The notes under the pieces: generated by a model
Database searches by the model: none
The model's input: only the letters and a program-made list of their open reading frames with translations
What the model was told of the DNA's origin: nothing
Position numbers and translations under genes: made by a program
From: Pegea sp. RAD2-039
Lineage: Eukaryota; Chordata; Thaliacea; Salpida; Salpidae
Direction of reading: 5' to 3'
DNA length: 64,000 bases
Assembly: GCA_034620365.1 (NCBI GenBank)
Contig: JAQGEQ010000345.1
Coordinates: 310,001 to 374,000 of the forward strand
In this document: piece by piece, positions 20,528-31,307 of the stretch
Numbering within the stretch: the stretch's first letter is position 1
How the letters are laid out: each line of letters begins with the position of its first letter

Positions 20528-22926
20528 ATTGAATAATTATCAACGCAAAATTGATTACAGAATATATAAAGATTGAAATAGTTTACAACAACAAGCTAAC
20601 TTAGAGAACAAAGTTTACTTTGTGACATTATGGTCATTTACAAAAAAAAATGTTATTGCGAAAGAAACGTCAACAAACCAATAACTTTTGCAAATTTAAA
20701 TTGCTATAAAAATATTCTAGATTTAAAAGCTGTATTCTTTGAATAACTAAAATCTTATATTCTTGATTTAAAAATTTAATCCAGTTCTACAATAGATCAT
20801 TGTTTTGAGTAAATGTCGGTAGATGCTAACCAGATTCTTTATTGAACTAATAATTTTTGACAACAATTATTGTACCTTAACTCATGCAAAAATTATCCTT
20901 ATTCACAAATGTAATTGAAACTTAACTAAAAACTGAGTCGAAATTAGCTTTACTTTGATAATTTAAGAATTGTTCAAAACAGTTTTTGTTTCGTGAATGG
21001 GGTCTACTAAAGGTAATCTTGCCAGTTGTTTAATAATTGATAGCAGGTTATTCATCAGCTTTGTAATAAGTTCTTATAAAGCTTTATCATTTATTTTTGA
21101 ATCAAAATGAAGTCAGATCGTTTAAATCCAAAGATGTTCTATAAGCTTCTTATCTCAAAATACTTGTCCCGCTTTTAGCTTAAGGCGTCCAGGTTTTTAG
21201 CCTTATAGTAACACTAAGAGCACCAACCTCTTGAAGGCTTAACTATAGTTACTTTGAGAGATATTTGTACAAATTTTGCTTTAGATTTTAAACTCTGCCT
21301 TTTAGGTACCTAAGAAAACTTGCTTCTAAAGTTGACTTTACTTTCCCTTCTAGAAAGAGCTTCTTAGGTATTTGTAAGCAAATATTATTATTTCAAATAA
21401 TTATTACGTAGTATTAGCGGTGTGATCTACTTTGACCAAGAACCGCCATACTGTAAGTCATAGAAGAAGTTATGGATACCCAGTTGTTTCCCATGCAGTG
21501 GGATTCACGCTATCAAAGTATGCAGCGGAGCAGAAGGACTGATGTGGCAGAACAGACTAATACGAAGCCCGGCTGGCGTCGCAGGAAATGCCAGAAGGAC
21601 AAACTGCAAACGAGGCTTCAATCCCGGCTTTAAATTCGGAGTTTTGCGGAGACTTTTTTTTAAGACTATCAAGGCTCTTTCACCCTAGTTTTTTTATATA
21701 CTTTTCCTTGTCGCTGTATTATGTATTATGTTGTTAGTGATTTGCGAGTAACTTTAGTAAGTGCGTGAACCACTATTAGCAAAATAATTTGATCGAAAAG
21801 CAATTTTCGGAAATAGAGTCATCACAAGATTTAAACTTTGAAGTTTAAATGTCTTCATTTTGATGGACTTCATCTTTTAAAGATGAAATGATTTTTTCTC
21901 AATACAGCTGAGAATACATGAAACAATTTTTAAATTAAATCTTTAATGTAAAAAAGACTGAAAAATTGTTCATAAAATTTAAAAACTTTAATTAGTTTTT
22001 TTGGGTTTATATAAAGTATCGATCACACATAAAAGAAATCTACAAATAATGAAGTCATCTGATCATATGTAAAGGAGAAATACTCATCACTAAATTAAAA
22101 ATTTGAATAAAATTTTATGTAGATTTATTCAACGCGTGGCTCCAAGTTACAAACTCAACAGCTCTTACAGCAAACACTCATCTAGCTAATAACTTGCCCA
22201 ACTCAAATTAAATCCTAATCCTGAAAACTTTTTAATCAGTATCATCGATTACATAAATTGATTTCGATTTAAAACGCTGAGAATGTGATACAAAAAATAC
22301 TGTCAGAATGAAAGTCTTGTTCCAAAAATTGAAGAAGCCATTTTAACTGAATTTAGTTGATGGAATGTTTGTGAGGACATTAATTACATTTAAGATGTAA
22401 ACATACAAACCTTGCTTGCTTGCTAACAAATTCTCTGATGACTTATAAGTATTCGAAGTTTGTATTTTGTGGTGTTACCTGGAGTTGAATTAGTCGATTA
22501 TATTTGATAATAAGCCCCAATAATCAAAAGTTGAGATAGTAAAGTAACTCTAAATTTGTATAAAGATACTTCTATATAAAAAGTTTTCAAAATCAACGAA
22601 ATAAAAAATAAACTTATGAAGTAAAAGTTTGTTTAATATTTCAGTTAGAAAAAAAGTTTCTATAAAAAAATAAAACTTCAGAATTTTATTAATAAATTTC
22701 AATTAAATAAAAATGAAATTTTAACTAAAATAAATGATTCAATCAGCCAAAAAATCAATTGAAATTAAGCAGTAAGAAGTAAAACATAACAAGTAGTGAA
22801 AATATGTAGAAGTAAGTTGATTATGAGGTAATATCTGCAGATTAATTCAGATGATCTGTTGTTGAAAGAATCTTCAAATTGATTGAAACTTTTATAATTT
22901 GAAGGAATTGACTCATAATGAAAATT
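20528..22926. other. Intergenic region, mostly AT-rich
   Basis: No conserved gene was recognised. It contains a GC-rich island at about 21410-21665, described separately, and an inverted pair around 21305-21365 (TACCTAAGAA / TTCTTAGGTA). Upstream of ATP6AP2 it must hold that gene's promoter. Confidence 0.45.
21410..21665 (+). other. GC-rich island, possible SINE, ncRNA or small ORF
   Basis: About 250 bp of clearly higher GC than the flanks, ending in a run of eight T that could stop RNA polymerase III. It contains TGGCGTCGCAGG and, about 40 nt on, GGCTTCAATCC, which weakly resemble tRNA-type A and B boxes. A 53-codon ORF (21472-21633, MDTQLFPMQWDSRYQ...) is also present, rich in Arg and Gln. 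I cannot identify it: a SINE, an RNA gene or a piece of a mobile element are all possible. Confidence 0.3.
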
Positions 22927-23902
22927 TTAAGATACCAAGATAATCCGTAACAAAGACACAGTTCCCAACTTGTAAGTATCCCCAAAATGATTCCAATGAT
23001 TCAAATAGTGAAAGAGCTTATATAAATTCAATCTTTGTTCAAATCCATCAACTTTAGGAATCAATTTATGATAAGCAACATAAAAACTTTCACTAAAACC
23101 CCCAAACATATCAGCTATTGCTAAATCAAACTCATGGTGACCATAAAAAGCAGATGGGTCATATATAAACGGATATTGGGTGCTTTCACCTGCGTTTCCA
23201 CACCATAAATCACCGTGAAGCAACGCAGGAAAGATTTCTAAGTTGGCAGGAAACAACAAAGGGATCTTTTTTTCAACTTTCATCCACAATTCATTCACTT
23301 CTTCATCTTTTAATCTCTCTAAATGAGGTCTGATTCGTTGACGGATGTAAAAATCGACCCAATTGCTCCTCCATCGGTTGTCCATGGACAGTTTGCCACA
23401 GTATGTGGGCCGGTCGAAACCAAACTTGGTCACGTGACTTTCATTTTTCTCTTTACGTCGCCAGTTATGCAAATGAAGTCGAGCTAAGTATTTGCCCAGT
23501 TCTGAAATTACAAATAATAACTTGTTGTGTTGGAGACACTAAAAAGACCGACCAGCTTGTTGGTTGTGTAATGAAGTGATTGGTAAATAGTCCATCACTA
23601 AACAATCACTTCCATTATGATGAAATATTGCATATGGGGTAGGGACCCGAACTGTCCTGGTCTTCTTCAGAGCTTCTAGTCCAGCCTTTTCACCTTCAAG
23701 CATTTGTCTTGAAGTAAAATTAAATTTATAAAATTGTAATTGACACCTCATTTACTTCTTACCTTGCATTGGATCGTATTTTCACGAAAACTTTTTTATC
23801 ATCGACCTGAAATACTTCTCCATCACTACAATCACCAAAACTACCGACTAAAATGGCTTCTACATGTTTTGCGTCGAAAATTCTTTTCAAACTTTCATCC
23901 AT
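22927..23902 (-). CDS. FN3KRP: Fructosamine/ketosamine-3-kinase (3 exons, 289 aa)
   Basis: This enzyme phosphorylates sugar amines on glycated proteins (fructosamines, ribulosamines) so that the adduct falls off, a protein-repair step in the cytosol. Exons: 23902-23763, 23707-23553, 23501-22927; introns are 55 and 51 nt. Landmarks: an N-lobe with KVFVKI and the helix MLEGEKAGLEALK, the hinge VMDYLP, the catalytic loop HGDLWCGN (about residue 194), the metal-binding YDPSAFYGHHEFDLA, and the family C-terminus with LFHYLNHWNHFG. The protein is about 20 residues shorter than human FN3K (309 aa). The glycine-rich loop is unusual (VGSFGDCSDGEVF). An acceptor (TTTATTATTCAG) ends 7 nt upstream of the ATG. 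FN3K and FN3KRP split within vertebrates, so a single invertebrate gene represents both; the symbol is approximate. Confidence 0.93.
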
Positions 23903-23910
23903 TTTTGAGC

Positions 23911-25100
23911 TGAATAATAAATAAATATTTATAAAAAAATTGGATCGCGAGTTGTAATTTATAATATTTATTTGTAGCAATATAAACTATTTTCATATTT
24001 AGTGAGTTTTTCAAGAGTTTGGAGAAAAAGCTTTTAAAGAAAAAGTCAAAAATGTCGGAACTAATCAAAAATCTTTTCAAATTTTGTAAATATCAGACTT
24101 CATTTAGGATTGGAAGATATTTAAATTCTTTAATAATAAATATCTCAACAAATATATCGATTTTCAAGAACTGAATATCAGTTGGTAGATTTTTTTGGTT
24201 TTAAATAAATTGTTATCTTTAGAAATGAAATTAATTTCACGAGTTTTGAAACAAAATGATTTTGATCCGGAAAAAAGATGTAGAAGTAGTTTTAGTTTTA
24301 ATCTAATCAATTTATGAGAATGATCAAAGAGAAAAGAAGAAATTGAACGAATTCCAAACAAAGTTTATGTAAATTTCTGTTATTTAGATTTAAATATCAC
24401 TAATAAAATGGTAACCAACACAATTTAGTTGATTAAAATTAAAAAAATGTTTTCAAATTTGTTTCTAGATCTTTTGTAGTTTATCAAGTTACAGAAGTAG
24501 AATAAAGCACAAAATATTATTTTAATTTCTTCAGTAATTTATTGTGTACAAAACTAGACATCAAATAAATCAAAACTAAAATTATTAAAGTTGAAAATTA
24601 ACAAATGATGAAGAAATAGAACCAAAAAAAATAAATAAAAAGCAGAAGAAGTAATTAAACAAGATCAAATAAACTTGAATAAATTTTAAACACAAATATT
24701 TCAAGTGTTAAACCAATTGCAAAGTAGAATAATTGAAATGTGTTTATTAGAGTATCAATTTTTTGGGGTTTTTTGAAATCGTTATTGATACAAAGGAATA
24801 AAAATAAAATCTTATTTCTGGAATATACTAATCAGAAAAAAAATTTAGATTTCAAAACAAAATAAATGAATATTTTTGGTAAATTTTTTCGTAAACGAAG
24901 CTGAATTTTAAACAGATAATTACTTTGGATTTTAAAAGATAAAAAAGACTTAGAAAAGACTTTAAATTATTGTTTTAAAAAGCAAAAAGATAAAAATACC
25001 TGAATATGTGTTTTCAAAATGACAAATTTCAAATTATCTGAAAAAAGTTTAAGAAATAAACATAAAAATAATATCTAAGATATCTTAAAACAACAAATGA
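23911..25100. other. AT-rich spacer between GINS3 and the fructosamine kinase
   Basis: No coding sequence recognised. A minus-strand AATAAA (plus TTTATT near 24538) could end the GINS3 message. The 65-codon minus ORF at 24164-24361 is Phe/Leu/Lys-rich and looks like chance. Confidence 0.5.
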
Positions 25101-25721
25101 TCAGTCAATTAATTTCCGTTTACGATAATACTCTATTATTTTTGAAGTTTCTAAAATCCTCTCACGACCACGTGACCATTTTGAATAACTCATTACAGCT
25201 GCCTGTCCTAACATGAAAAGATTCTGTTCCAAGGCATCAAAAGTCTTAACCTTTTCATTTTGAGGTCCAATCAGACAATTGCTAGACAGTTTCATGATTT
25301 TGATAATACGATGATTAAACGCTGAAAGTAAGGCTCGAGCTAAACTTAGAGATTCAGGGGTCTTAAAGGTAGTTAGACGTCTTCCAAAGTTATGAAAAAA
25401 TGGTCCATTCTTATTTAGATCCACTACAGTTGAATCAGCATCTAATATCTCACGGAAAGCTATCTTGTATTGTTTTGGATAATGTACAGTGACAAATGGA
25501 TTGCTCTTTTGGCTAAGACTTTCACAGAGCCAAAGAGGGAGGTCAAACTTTGAGCCAACTTCGATATCATCACTTCCACATCCAGGATCAATGTATCCCA
25601 TGCCGTTAACTTGGAAGAGAAATGTACAAGAGATGCGACCACTAGACATGATAATATCCTCAATGTCAAAATAGTCGTCCCTAACATCTTCTTTTGCATT
25701 CAAGTTAAGCCGACTTGACAT
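25101..25721 (-). CDS. GINS3: GINS complex subunit 3 (PSF3), intronless, 206 aa
   Basis: GINS3 is one of four subunits of GINS, which joins MCM2-7 and CDC45 to form the replicative CMG helicase. The sequence shows the N-terminal YFDIEDIIMSS, the family signature GSKFDLPLWLCESL, the core VVDLNKNGPFFHNFGRRL (human has VVDLHKMGPHFYGFG), and the C-terminal helix ending YYRKRKLID. Length is normal (human 216). The start follows a strong acceptor (CATTTTTTTTCAG, ending at 25743) with a 21-nt leader. It lies 130 bp downstream of the beta-adaptin-like gene on the same strand. Confidence 0.93.
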   Translation of the reverse strand: MSSRLNLNAKEDVRDDYFDIEDIIMSSGRISCTFLFQVNGMGYIDPGCGSDDIEVGSKFDLPLWLCESLSQKSNPFVTVHYPKQYKIAFREILDADSTVVDLNKNGPFFHNFGRRLTTFKTPESLSLARALLSAFNHRIIKIMKLSSNCLIGPQNEKVKTFDALEQNLFMLGQAAVMSYSKWSRGRERILETSKIIEYYRKRKLID

Positions 25722-25851
25722 TTCAAAACCTGTTTCAAACTACTGAAAAAAAATGAAAATGTTAAAAGGTTGAAGGAATGAAATTTAGAAGATTATAAAA
25801 GTCAATTAAAATAGAAAGGATAATTTTAGTGATAAAACAGGAAATGATAAT
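25722..25851 (-). promoter_or_regulatory. Possible operon junction / trans-splice acceptor before GINS3
   Basis: Only 108 nt separate the adaptin stop codon from the splice acceptor in front of GINS3. I see no AATAAA on the minus strand in this gap. This is the arrangement expected inside a trans-spliced operon. A promoter with a 5' UTR intron lying inside the upstream gene is the alternative. Confidence 0.4.
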
Positions 25852-27585
25852 TCACATTTTATATGATAAATGTTGTAATGAACAAAAGTCTGGGAGACAG
25901 GTTTTGGTAAAAACTGTTTGATCTTCATAATTATCAGATAATTGATAAGAATCAAGCAGTTTTTTGAGGTTATCTTGATTATTTTTCAGTAATATTAAGT
26001 ATAATTTTGCAAGATCTTTTATAAGACCGTTAGAAATAATCAAAAATAAGTTTTTAGCACATTTATGAAAATAGTTGGGCCATTTCAGGAGTAACCTTGT
26101 GGTAGATATCAACAAAATAGTCTGAGATACTTGATTAAATTGTAAACTATTCAATTTAATTTCAGCACTGAAAATTTCTTTTATAGAATCACAGAATCTT
26201 TCTTTATTATTCATTGATAGAAGCCAGATACAAGAGTTTTTAGCATCAGATGAAGTAAGTTTAGGCCATGCATCAATCAACTGTTTAAATATATTTTCAA
26301 AATCAATTTCTTCTTTTTTGTGAAGTTTCTTCATGAAAAAGAAAGTAATACATTTAACGGATTCTTGTAAAACCAATGGATATTCAGAATATAAAGTTTT
26401 ATGTACTGTCTGTAAACATAACTCTGGTAAATACTGATACAGTCTTTTTAGCACTCCAAATGCTACTGTTATAATCTGTTTATCAGCCTTCATATACAGA
26501 TAACTTTTAATAAGTTTAAAAATATGAATTGAATTGTTTTTATCAATACAGATTTTAAGCAGCTCAATTTTCTTAACTTTTAATTGTTCAATATCTCCAT
26601 GGTAAATATAAAATCTGTTGATATTTGAATTTAATGTATCCTGTACAGCTTCTTGAGAAGTATAAGAAATAGTAATCAAGCAAGATATATATAAAACTTT
26701 CAACTGTTGCGGTGAAGTGTCATATAATTTAACTAATGAAGTGACCAACTTTTTAACAGCAATCTTACTTACATCTAAACCAGAAGATAAGATTAACTGT
26801 AACCTAAAAGTTTGAATTATAATATCATCACCAAAAGCTCTTGACTTTAAACTTTCAATTTCATTCATTAATGAAAGTATTTTGTTTATTTTCATCTGAT
26901 CAACTTTTAATGATCTATTTGCACAATATAATATGATACTTATAAGATCAGGTGACAGATTTTTTGCCTTTTTTAGCAATTTGAAAAGTATTGGTTGATC
27001 AACTATATTGGTATCACACATGGTGATACAAAACAGACCTTGAATAACAACATCCGGTGAATTATCTCTTTCAATCAAGTTCACAAGGTTTGGAATAAAT
27101 GGCAGGGAGCTTTGGTCCTCTTTTAATAATATAGGCTTTAGAATCTTCAATATACCCTCAACTGCTGCTTTTCGAACTCTAACACTTTTATCTTGTAATA
27201 GATTCAACATAGCTTTGTGATTAGTGACTCCAAATTGATCTGATCCTTTCAAACAAGGAAGAAATGAAGCACAAGCTGCTCTGATCATGGGATTAGGATT
27301 AGAAAGATCATTCATCACAGAGTTTGAAGCATGAAATATGATCTCAGGATCAAGTTTACTATATAATGATAAACAAAAGTAAACTAACTGCTTGACTCTT
27401 AAGTCATTGTTTGGAAGAAAGTTAATAACTTCTATAACAACATCATCTAAGTCAATAGGAGGCAAGCCTCTTAAATAGTTTATAAGTACTTCTAATGTAC
27501 TGATGATGATTGTATTATCTGGATGGTTACTTCCACACAAATGAGTTAATTTCTTTTTCAGCAAAGAAACTTTATATCCAGACAT
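25852..27585 (-). CDS. Beta-adaptin-like trunk protein, probably AP-4 beta (577 aa)
   Basis: Adaptor-complex beta subunits are HEAT-repeat solenoids that form coats on the trans-Golgi and endosomes. The adaptin-N features are clear: LRVKQLVYFCLSLYSKLDPE, DLSNPNPMIRAACASFLPCL, LLQDKSVRVRKAAVEGILKI, then DIEQLKVKKIELLKICID and SCIWLLSM, all at the expected spacing. AP-4 beta fits best because AP-1/2 beta are far more conserved, but AP-3 beta or another paralogue cannot be excluded. The protein ends at 577 aa; AP4B1 in human has 739 aa, so the hinge and C-terminal ear are missing or lie in an unrecognised exon. The start at 27585 was chosen because an acceptor (ATTTTTCAG) ends at 27633, so the upstream in-frame Met at 27648 would be intronic. 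No intron is needed within the ORF. Confidence 0.75.
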   Translation of the reverse strand: MSGYKVSLLKKKLTHLCGSNHPDNTIIISTLEVLINYLRGLPPIDLDDVVIEVINFLPNNDLRVKQLVYFCLSLYSKLDPEIIFHASNSVMNDLSNPNPMIRAACASFLPCLKGSDQFGVTNHKAMLNLLQDKSVRVRKAAVEGILKILKPILLKEDQSSLPFIPNLVNLIERDNSPDVVIQGLFCITMCDTNIVDQPILFKLLKKAKNLSPDLISIILYCANRSLKVDQMKINKILSLMNEIESLKSRAFGDDIIIQTFRLQLILSSGLDVSKIAVKKLVTSLVKLYDTSPQQLKVLYISCLITISYTSQEAVQDTLNSNINRFYIYHGDIEQLKVKKIELLKICIDKNNSIHIFKLIKSYLYMKADKQIITVAFGVLKRLYQYLPELCLQTVHKTLYSEYPLVLQESVKCITFFFMKKLHKKEEIDFENIFKQLIDAWPKLTSSDAKNSCIWLLSMNNKERFCDSIKEIFSAEIKLNSLQFNQVSQTILLISTTRLLLKWPNYFHKCAKNLFLIISNGLIKDLAKLYLILLKNNQDNLKKLLDSYQLSDNYEDQTVFTKTCLPDFCSLQHLSYKM

Positions 27586-27634
27586 ATTTAAAAATAATAA
27601 CTTTAAATATATTTTAAATGTAATAAAATAAGCT

Positions 27635-30318
27635 GAAAAATAAATCATAAAAAAATTATAAATTTAGTTTATGAATAATATCATTTGTTTAAAGATATTA
27701 AATCATATAAATTCAACTTCATAATATTTATCTTTAGTGAGTAGGATTAATTATTAATTATTCTTAAAATATATCACTAACTTTATTTGTTAAAATTACA
27801 TTATGAATTATATCACAAAAGTGTAACAGATTACTTAGCATATTTAGAAATAAATAAACAAACTTTATAGTTTAGAAAATAAACTATCAAGGTATTGCTT
27901 AAATAACCTTACAAAAATCAGTTTAAAAAATGAAGTAAATTTATATATAACAGATTTGTTTAAGTTATTAAGAACTTCAAAAAGAAACTTTGATAAATAT
28001 ACAACAACAATAACTAAATTTACAACTATCTTATTATAAATGCAAATATTTTAAACTTAAACTACCTAAATTATTTTCAACAAAATTCCTAAAATTGTTC
28101 ATGTGAAAATTTATAAATAAACAAATATATGAATGAAGAATTATTTTGTTATTAATTCCAAAAAGATTATTTTAAAATTTTTAATTAATTTAATTAGTAA
28201 GAATAAAAAAATCATGGAAATAACTTTTGAAAAATTACAAGCAGTTTAATTGAATAAAAAATTGTAGGGAGAAAAGATTCTATTTATAAAGGATGAAGTT
28301 CAAGAATACTGATTATAGTAATGACTATTTTTTCTTTAATCAAATGCAGTCATTTAAAAAGAGAGTTAACTCACATATTATTAGAAAATATATTATTTCA
28401 ACAATTGAATCTAAAAGATTGAAACATAGAAGTATATGTAAATTACGATAGCGAAATATTTGGTGATTAGCAAACTTATAAATCTATTTTTGAAACTTTT
28501 GAAATAACTGGCAAATCATACGACTTATATTATTTACAAAATAATTTATTGACTAAATTGGCTAAATTTCAAGATTTTGGGATTACAAAATTTTATTCGT
28601 TTAAATTTAAAAATAAAGTTCTTAGCCTTTAAAATAATTATTTTAAGTGTTTAATAACTTAATTCATTAAAGAAACATTATTCAAGATCACATTATGTTT
28701 GGTAATATTTCAAATAGCCCAAATACCTTTAAGTTTTGAAAATATAGCTTTTGAGATTTTAAATCATTAATTACATTAATTAAAAAAGATTGACCGGAAG
28801 AATTTATTGCTGATCTTTTCAATAATAATTTTCCAATTAACTTAATTAAATGCTTTCAAAAATAAGTTAAATTCAAAGGGGAAAATAAGTTAACTATATT
28901 CTATCATTGTATAATAAAGCAAAAGTGAATTTAATTCATAATTTATTGATTAATATAAAGTATTTTGTACATATTTTAGCTACAAACGTATTCGATTTTT
29001 ATCTTCTCAAATTTACTAAACACTTAGTACCTTGATTAGTAGAGGTTTGTAGCATATCAAATACTTTGATATCTTTTAAAAAATAAAACCTTATAATGAA
29101 GAAATGTTTTATGAAAATTAAAAATTTAAAGTAATTTCTATCTTATGAACTAAAAGTTTTTGAAGAAAATTGAATAACTTTAAGAATAAGCATTTATTCT
29201 CAAAAACCATAATATCCTATACAACGTATCTAAGCTCTCAAATCAGTAATTGAGTTATGAATGTTTATTTAAGCTGCAAGTTATTTTTGCAATTAATCTC
29301 TAATTCTTTTAATTTTAGAGTTTATTTTGCATTAAACTGCTTTGAGTATTATTCAATAATAAATTAGGATATTAACTTTGATATTATTTTTTTATTTACT
29401 GTTTTAACTTGTACAAAAAATGAAATTTTATATTCAATCAATCTTGTTGTTATTATTATCAAAAAAATTTAATTAATTTTTTAATTTTGTTCGAAATTTT
29501 TACTAATTTATTCTTATTTTTTATACTGAAAATATTATCTATTAAAATGATAAAGATTTAATTAATATGTTGTATATTAATCAAAAAGTTAGGCGTTTTT
29601 TGCATTTTTTCACTGAAACAGTTGAAAATATATTCTTATTTTAAGTTAATTTAATTCATAATATGTTAATTTATAAATTTTTTAATTGTAGCTTTTATCT
29701 CAAACCTTAATCAGTGGTTGAAAATATTTTTTAATATTAGATTTTCAAGTAAAATTAATTTCAACTATAAAAAAAACTTTTTCTTTGTTTTTATTTTCTA
29801 TCTTTTGTTTGTAGATTAATGACAAATCAGTTGTTAATTTATATTCATTATAAGTTTGTTACAAAATCACCTGTTTGTGTTATTTACTTATTTTCTCTGG
29901 AACATGCTATTTGATATAAACTATTTATTTAATATTTTATTTTTGTGGACAACTTGTCTATTAGATTTAAAAAATTATTTTAAAAGTTATTTAACTCTTA
30001 GTATGTGTAAATATATTTGGTAATATCAGTTTTAAGTCATAATTATAAATTATTTATAAATTTTATTTAAATAAATTATATAGCCTTCAAATATGTAATT
30101 GATAAATAATTAATAAAACTCAAAATATTGAAATTATATTATAAAAACGTTCTTATAACATCTTTATCTGATACAACATCATTAATAAGATTATTTTTAG
30201 AAAATTAAATAATTTTGAGACTAAAATATTATTAAGATTTCACTAAAACATTTTCTGAGTCAAATATTATGATTTAAAACTTTATAAAAATGTTGTTTCT
30301 ATTTTATTTTTATTTTTC
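27635..30318. other. AT-rich region between divergent genes, 2.7 kb
   Basis: No ORF or conserved element recognised. It should carry the divergent promoters of the adaptin gene (or adaptin-GINS3 operon) and of ALG5. Confidence 0.5.
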
Positions 30319-30341
30319 AGCTTATGATTTAAGCTTATAAA

Positions 30342-31307
30342 ATGGCAGATTTTGAAATTTGTTGCTGCTTAGCACAATTTGTTGTTGCTTTATTCATTGG
30401 TTTAATCGCTTTTGTTGTTTATCTGATCTTCACAGCGAAACAAACTCCTGAAATCATTCGTTACGAAGAAGAAAAATATTTCAAAACTCCTGAATCAGTT
30501 GAACTGTTCCCTAGTATCCTGGAAGATCCCACCATCCACCTTTCAGTGATTGTTCCTAGTTACAATGAGGAAGATCGTCTCCCAAAGATGATGGATGAAA
30601 CTTTAGAGTTTCTGGAATCAAAAAGAAGTAAAGATTGGGAGTCTGGTTATGAGATCATAATTGTGGATGATGGAAGTAAAGATAAAACTAGCGATGTTGC
30701 TAATGGTTACATGAAACGTTACGGACATAACAAGATACGTGTGTTGAAGTTGAAACATAATAGAGGCAAGGGTGGAGCTGTTAGGTTAGGTATGCTCTCA
30801 GCAAGAGGTAGATATCTTTTGTTAGTTGATGCAGATGGTGCCACAAAATTCTCAGATTTTGATAAAGTCTTTAACGGATTAGATAAAGTTAACACGTTGC
30901 CTAGCAACCGAGCTATTGCTGTAGGGTCTCGTTCACATCTAGAAGCTGATTCAATTGCTCAACGATCATTGATTCGAACTCTTTTGATGAAAGGATTTCA
31001 TCTGATTGTTTGGTTGTTTTGTGTCCGCTCTGTCCAAGATTCCCAATGTGGATTTAAACTGTTGACGCGCGAAGCCGCTAGAGTGACTTTCTACAATTTG
31101 CATGTCGAGCGTTGGGCTTTTGATGTTGAGTTGTTGTACATTGCAGAACAATTACAGATTCCAGTTGCTGAAGTTGCTGTTAATTGGGTTGAGGTTGATG
31201 GGTCTAAAGTGGTCCCCGTGGTCACGTGGTTACAAATGGGTCGAGATATTCTATTTATTTGGTTCTACTATTTTCTTCATTTATGGAAAGTTAAAGAAAT
31301 AGTCTGA
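30342..31307 (+). CDS. ALG5: Dolichyl-phosphate beta-glucosyltransferase ALG5 (321 aa)
   Basis: ALG5 moves glucose from UDP-glucose to dolichyl phosphate on the cytosolic face of the ER, supplying the donor for the last three glucoses of the N-glycan precursor. The sequence shows one N-terminal membrane helix (about residues 11-32), then a GT-A family 2 domain with VVPSYNEEDRLP (about 70-81), IIVDDGSKDKTS, NRGKGGAVRLGM and the metal-binding VDADGATKF (DxD at 163-165), and further on DSQCGFKLLTREAA and LHVERWAFDVELLYIAE. Length matches human (324 aa). It is intronless here. An acceptor (TTTTTATTTTTCAG) ends at 30320, 21 nt before the ATG. Confidence 0.97.
   Translation: MADFEICCCLAQFVVALFIGLIAFVVYLIFTAKQTPEIIRYEEEKYFKTPESVELFPSILEDPTIHLSVIVPSYNEEDRLPKMMDETLEFLESKRSKDWESGYEIIIVDDGSKDKTSDVANGYMKRYGHNKIRVLKLKHNRGKGGAVRLGMLSARGRYLLLVDADGATKFSDFDKVFNGLDKVNTLPSNRAIAVGSRSHLEADSIAQRSLIRTLLMKGFHLIVWLFCVRSVQDSQCGFKLLTREAARVTFYNLHVERWAFDVELLYIAEQLQIPVAEVAVNWVEVDGSKVVPVVTWLQMGRDILFIWFYYFLHLWKVKEIV

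Noticed and set aside
21560..21635. A tRNA gene in the GC island
   Set aside because: The A- and B-box-like sequences are poor and the flanks do not pair as an acceptor stem.
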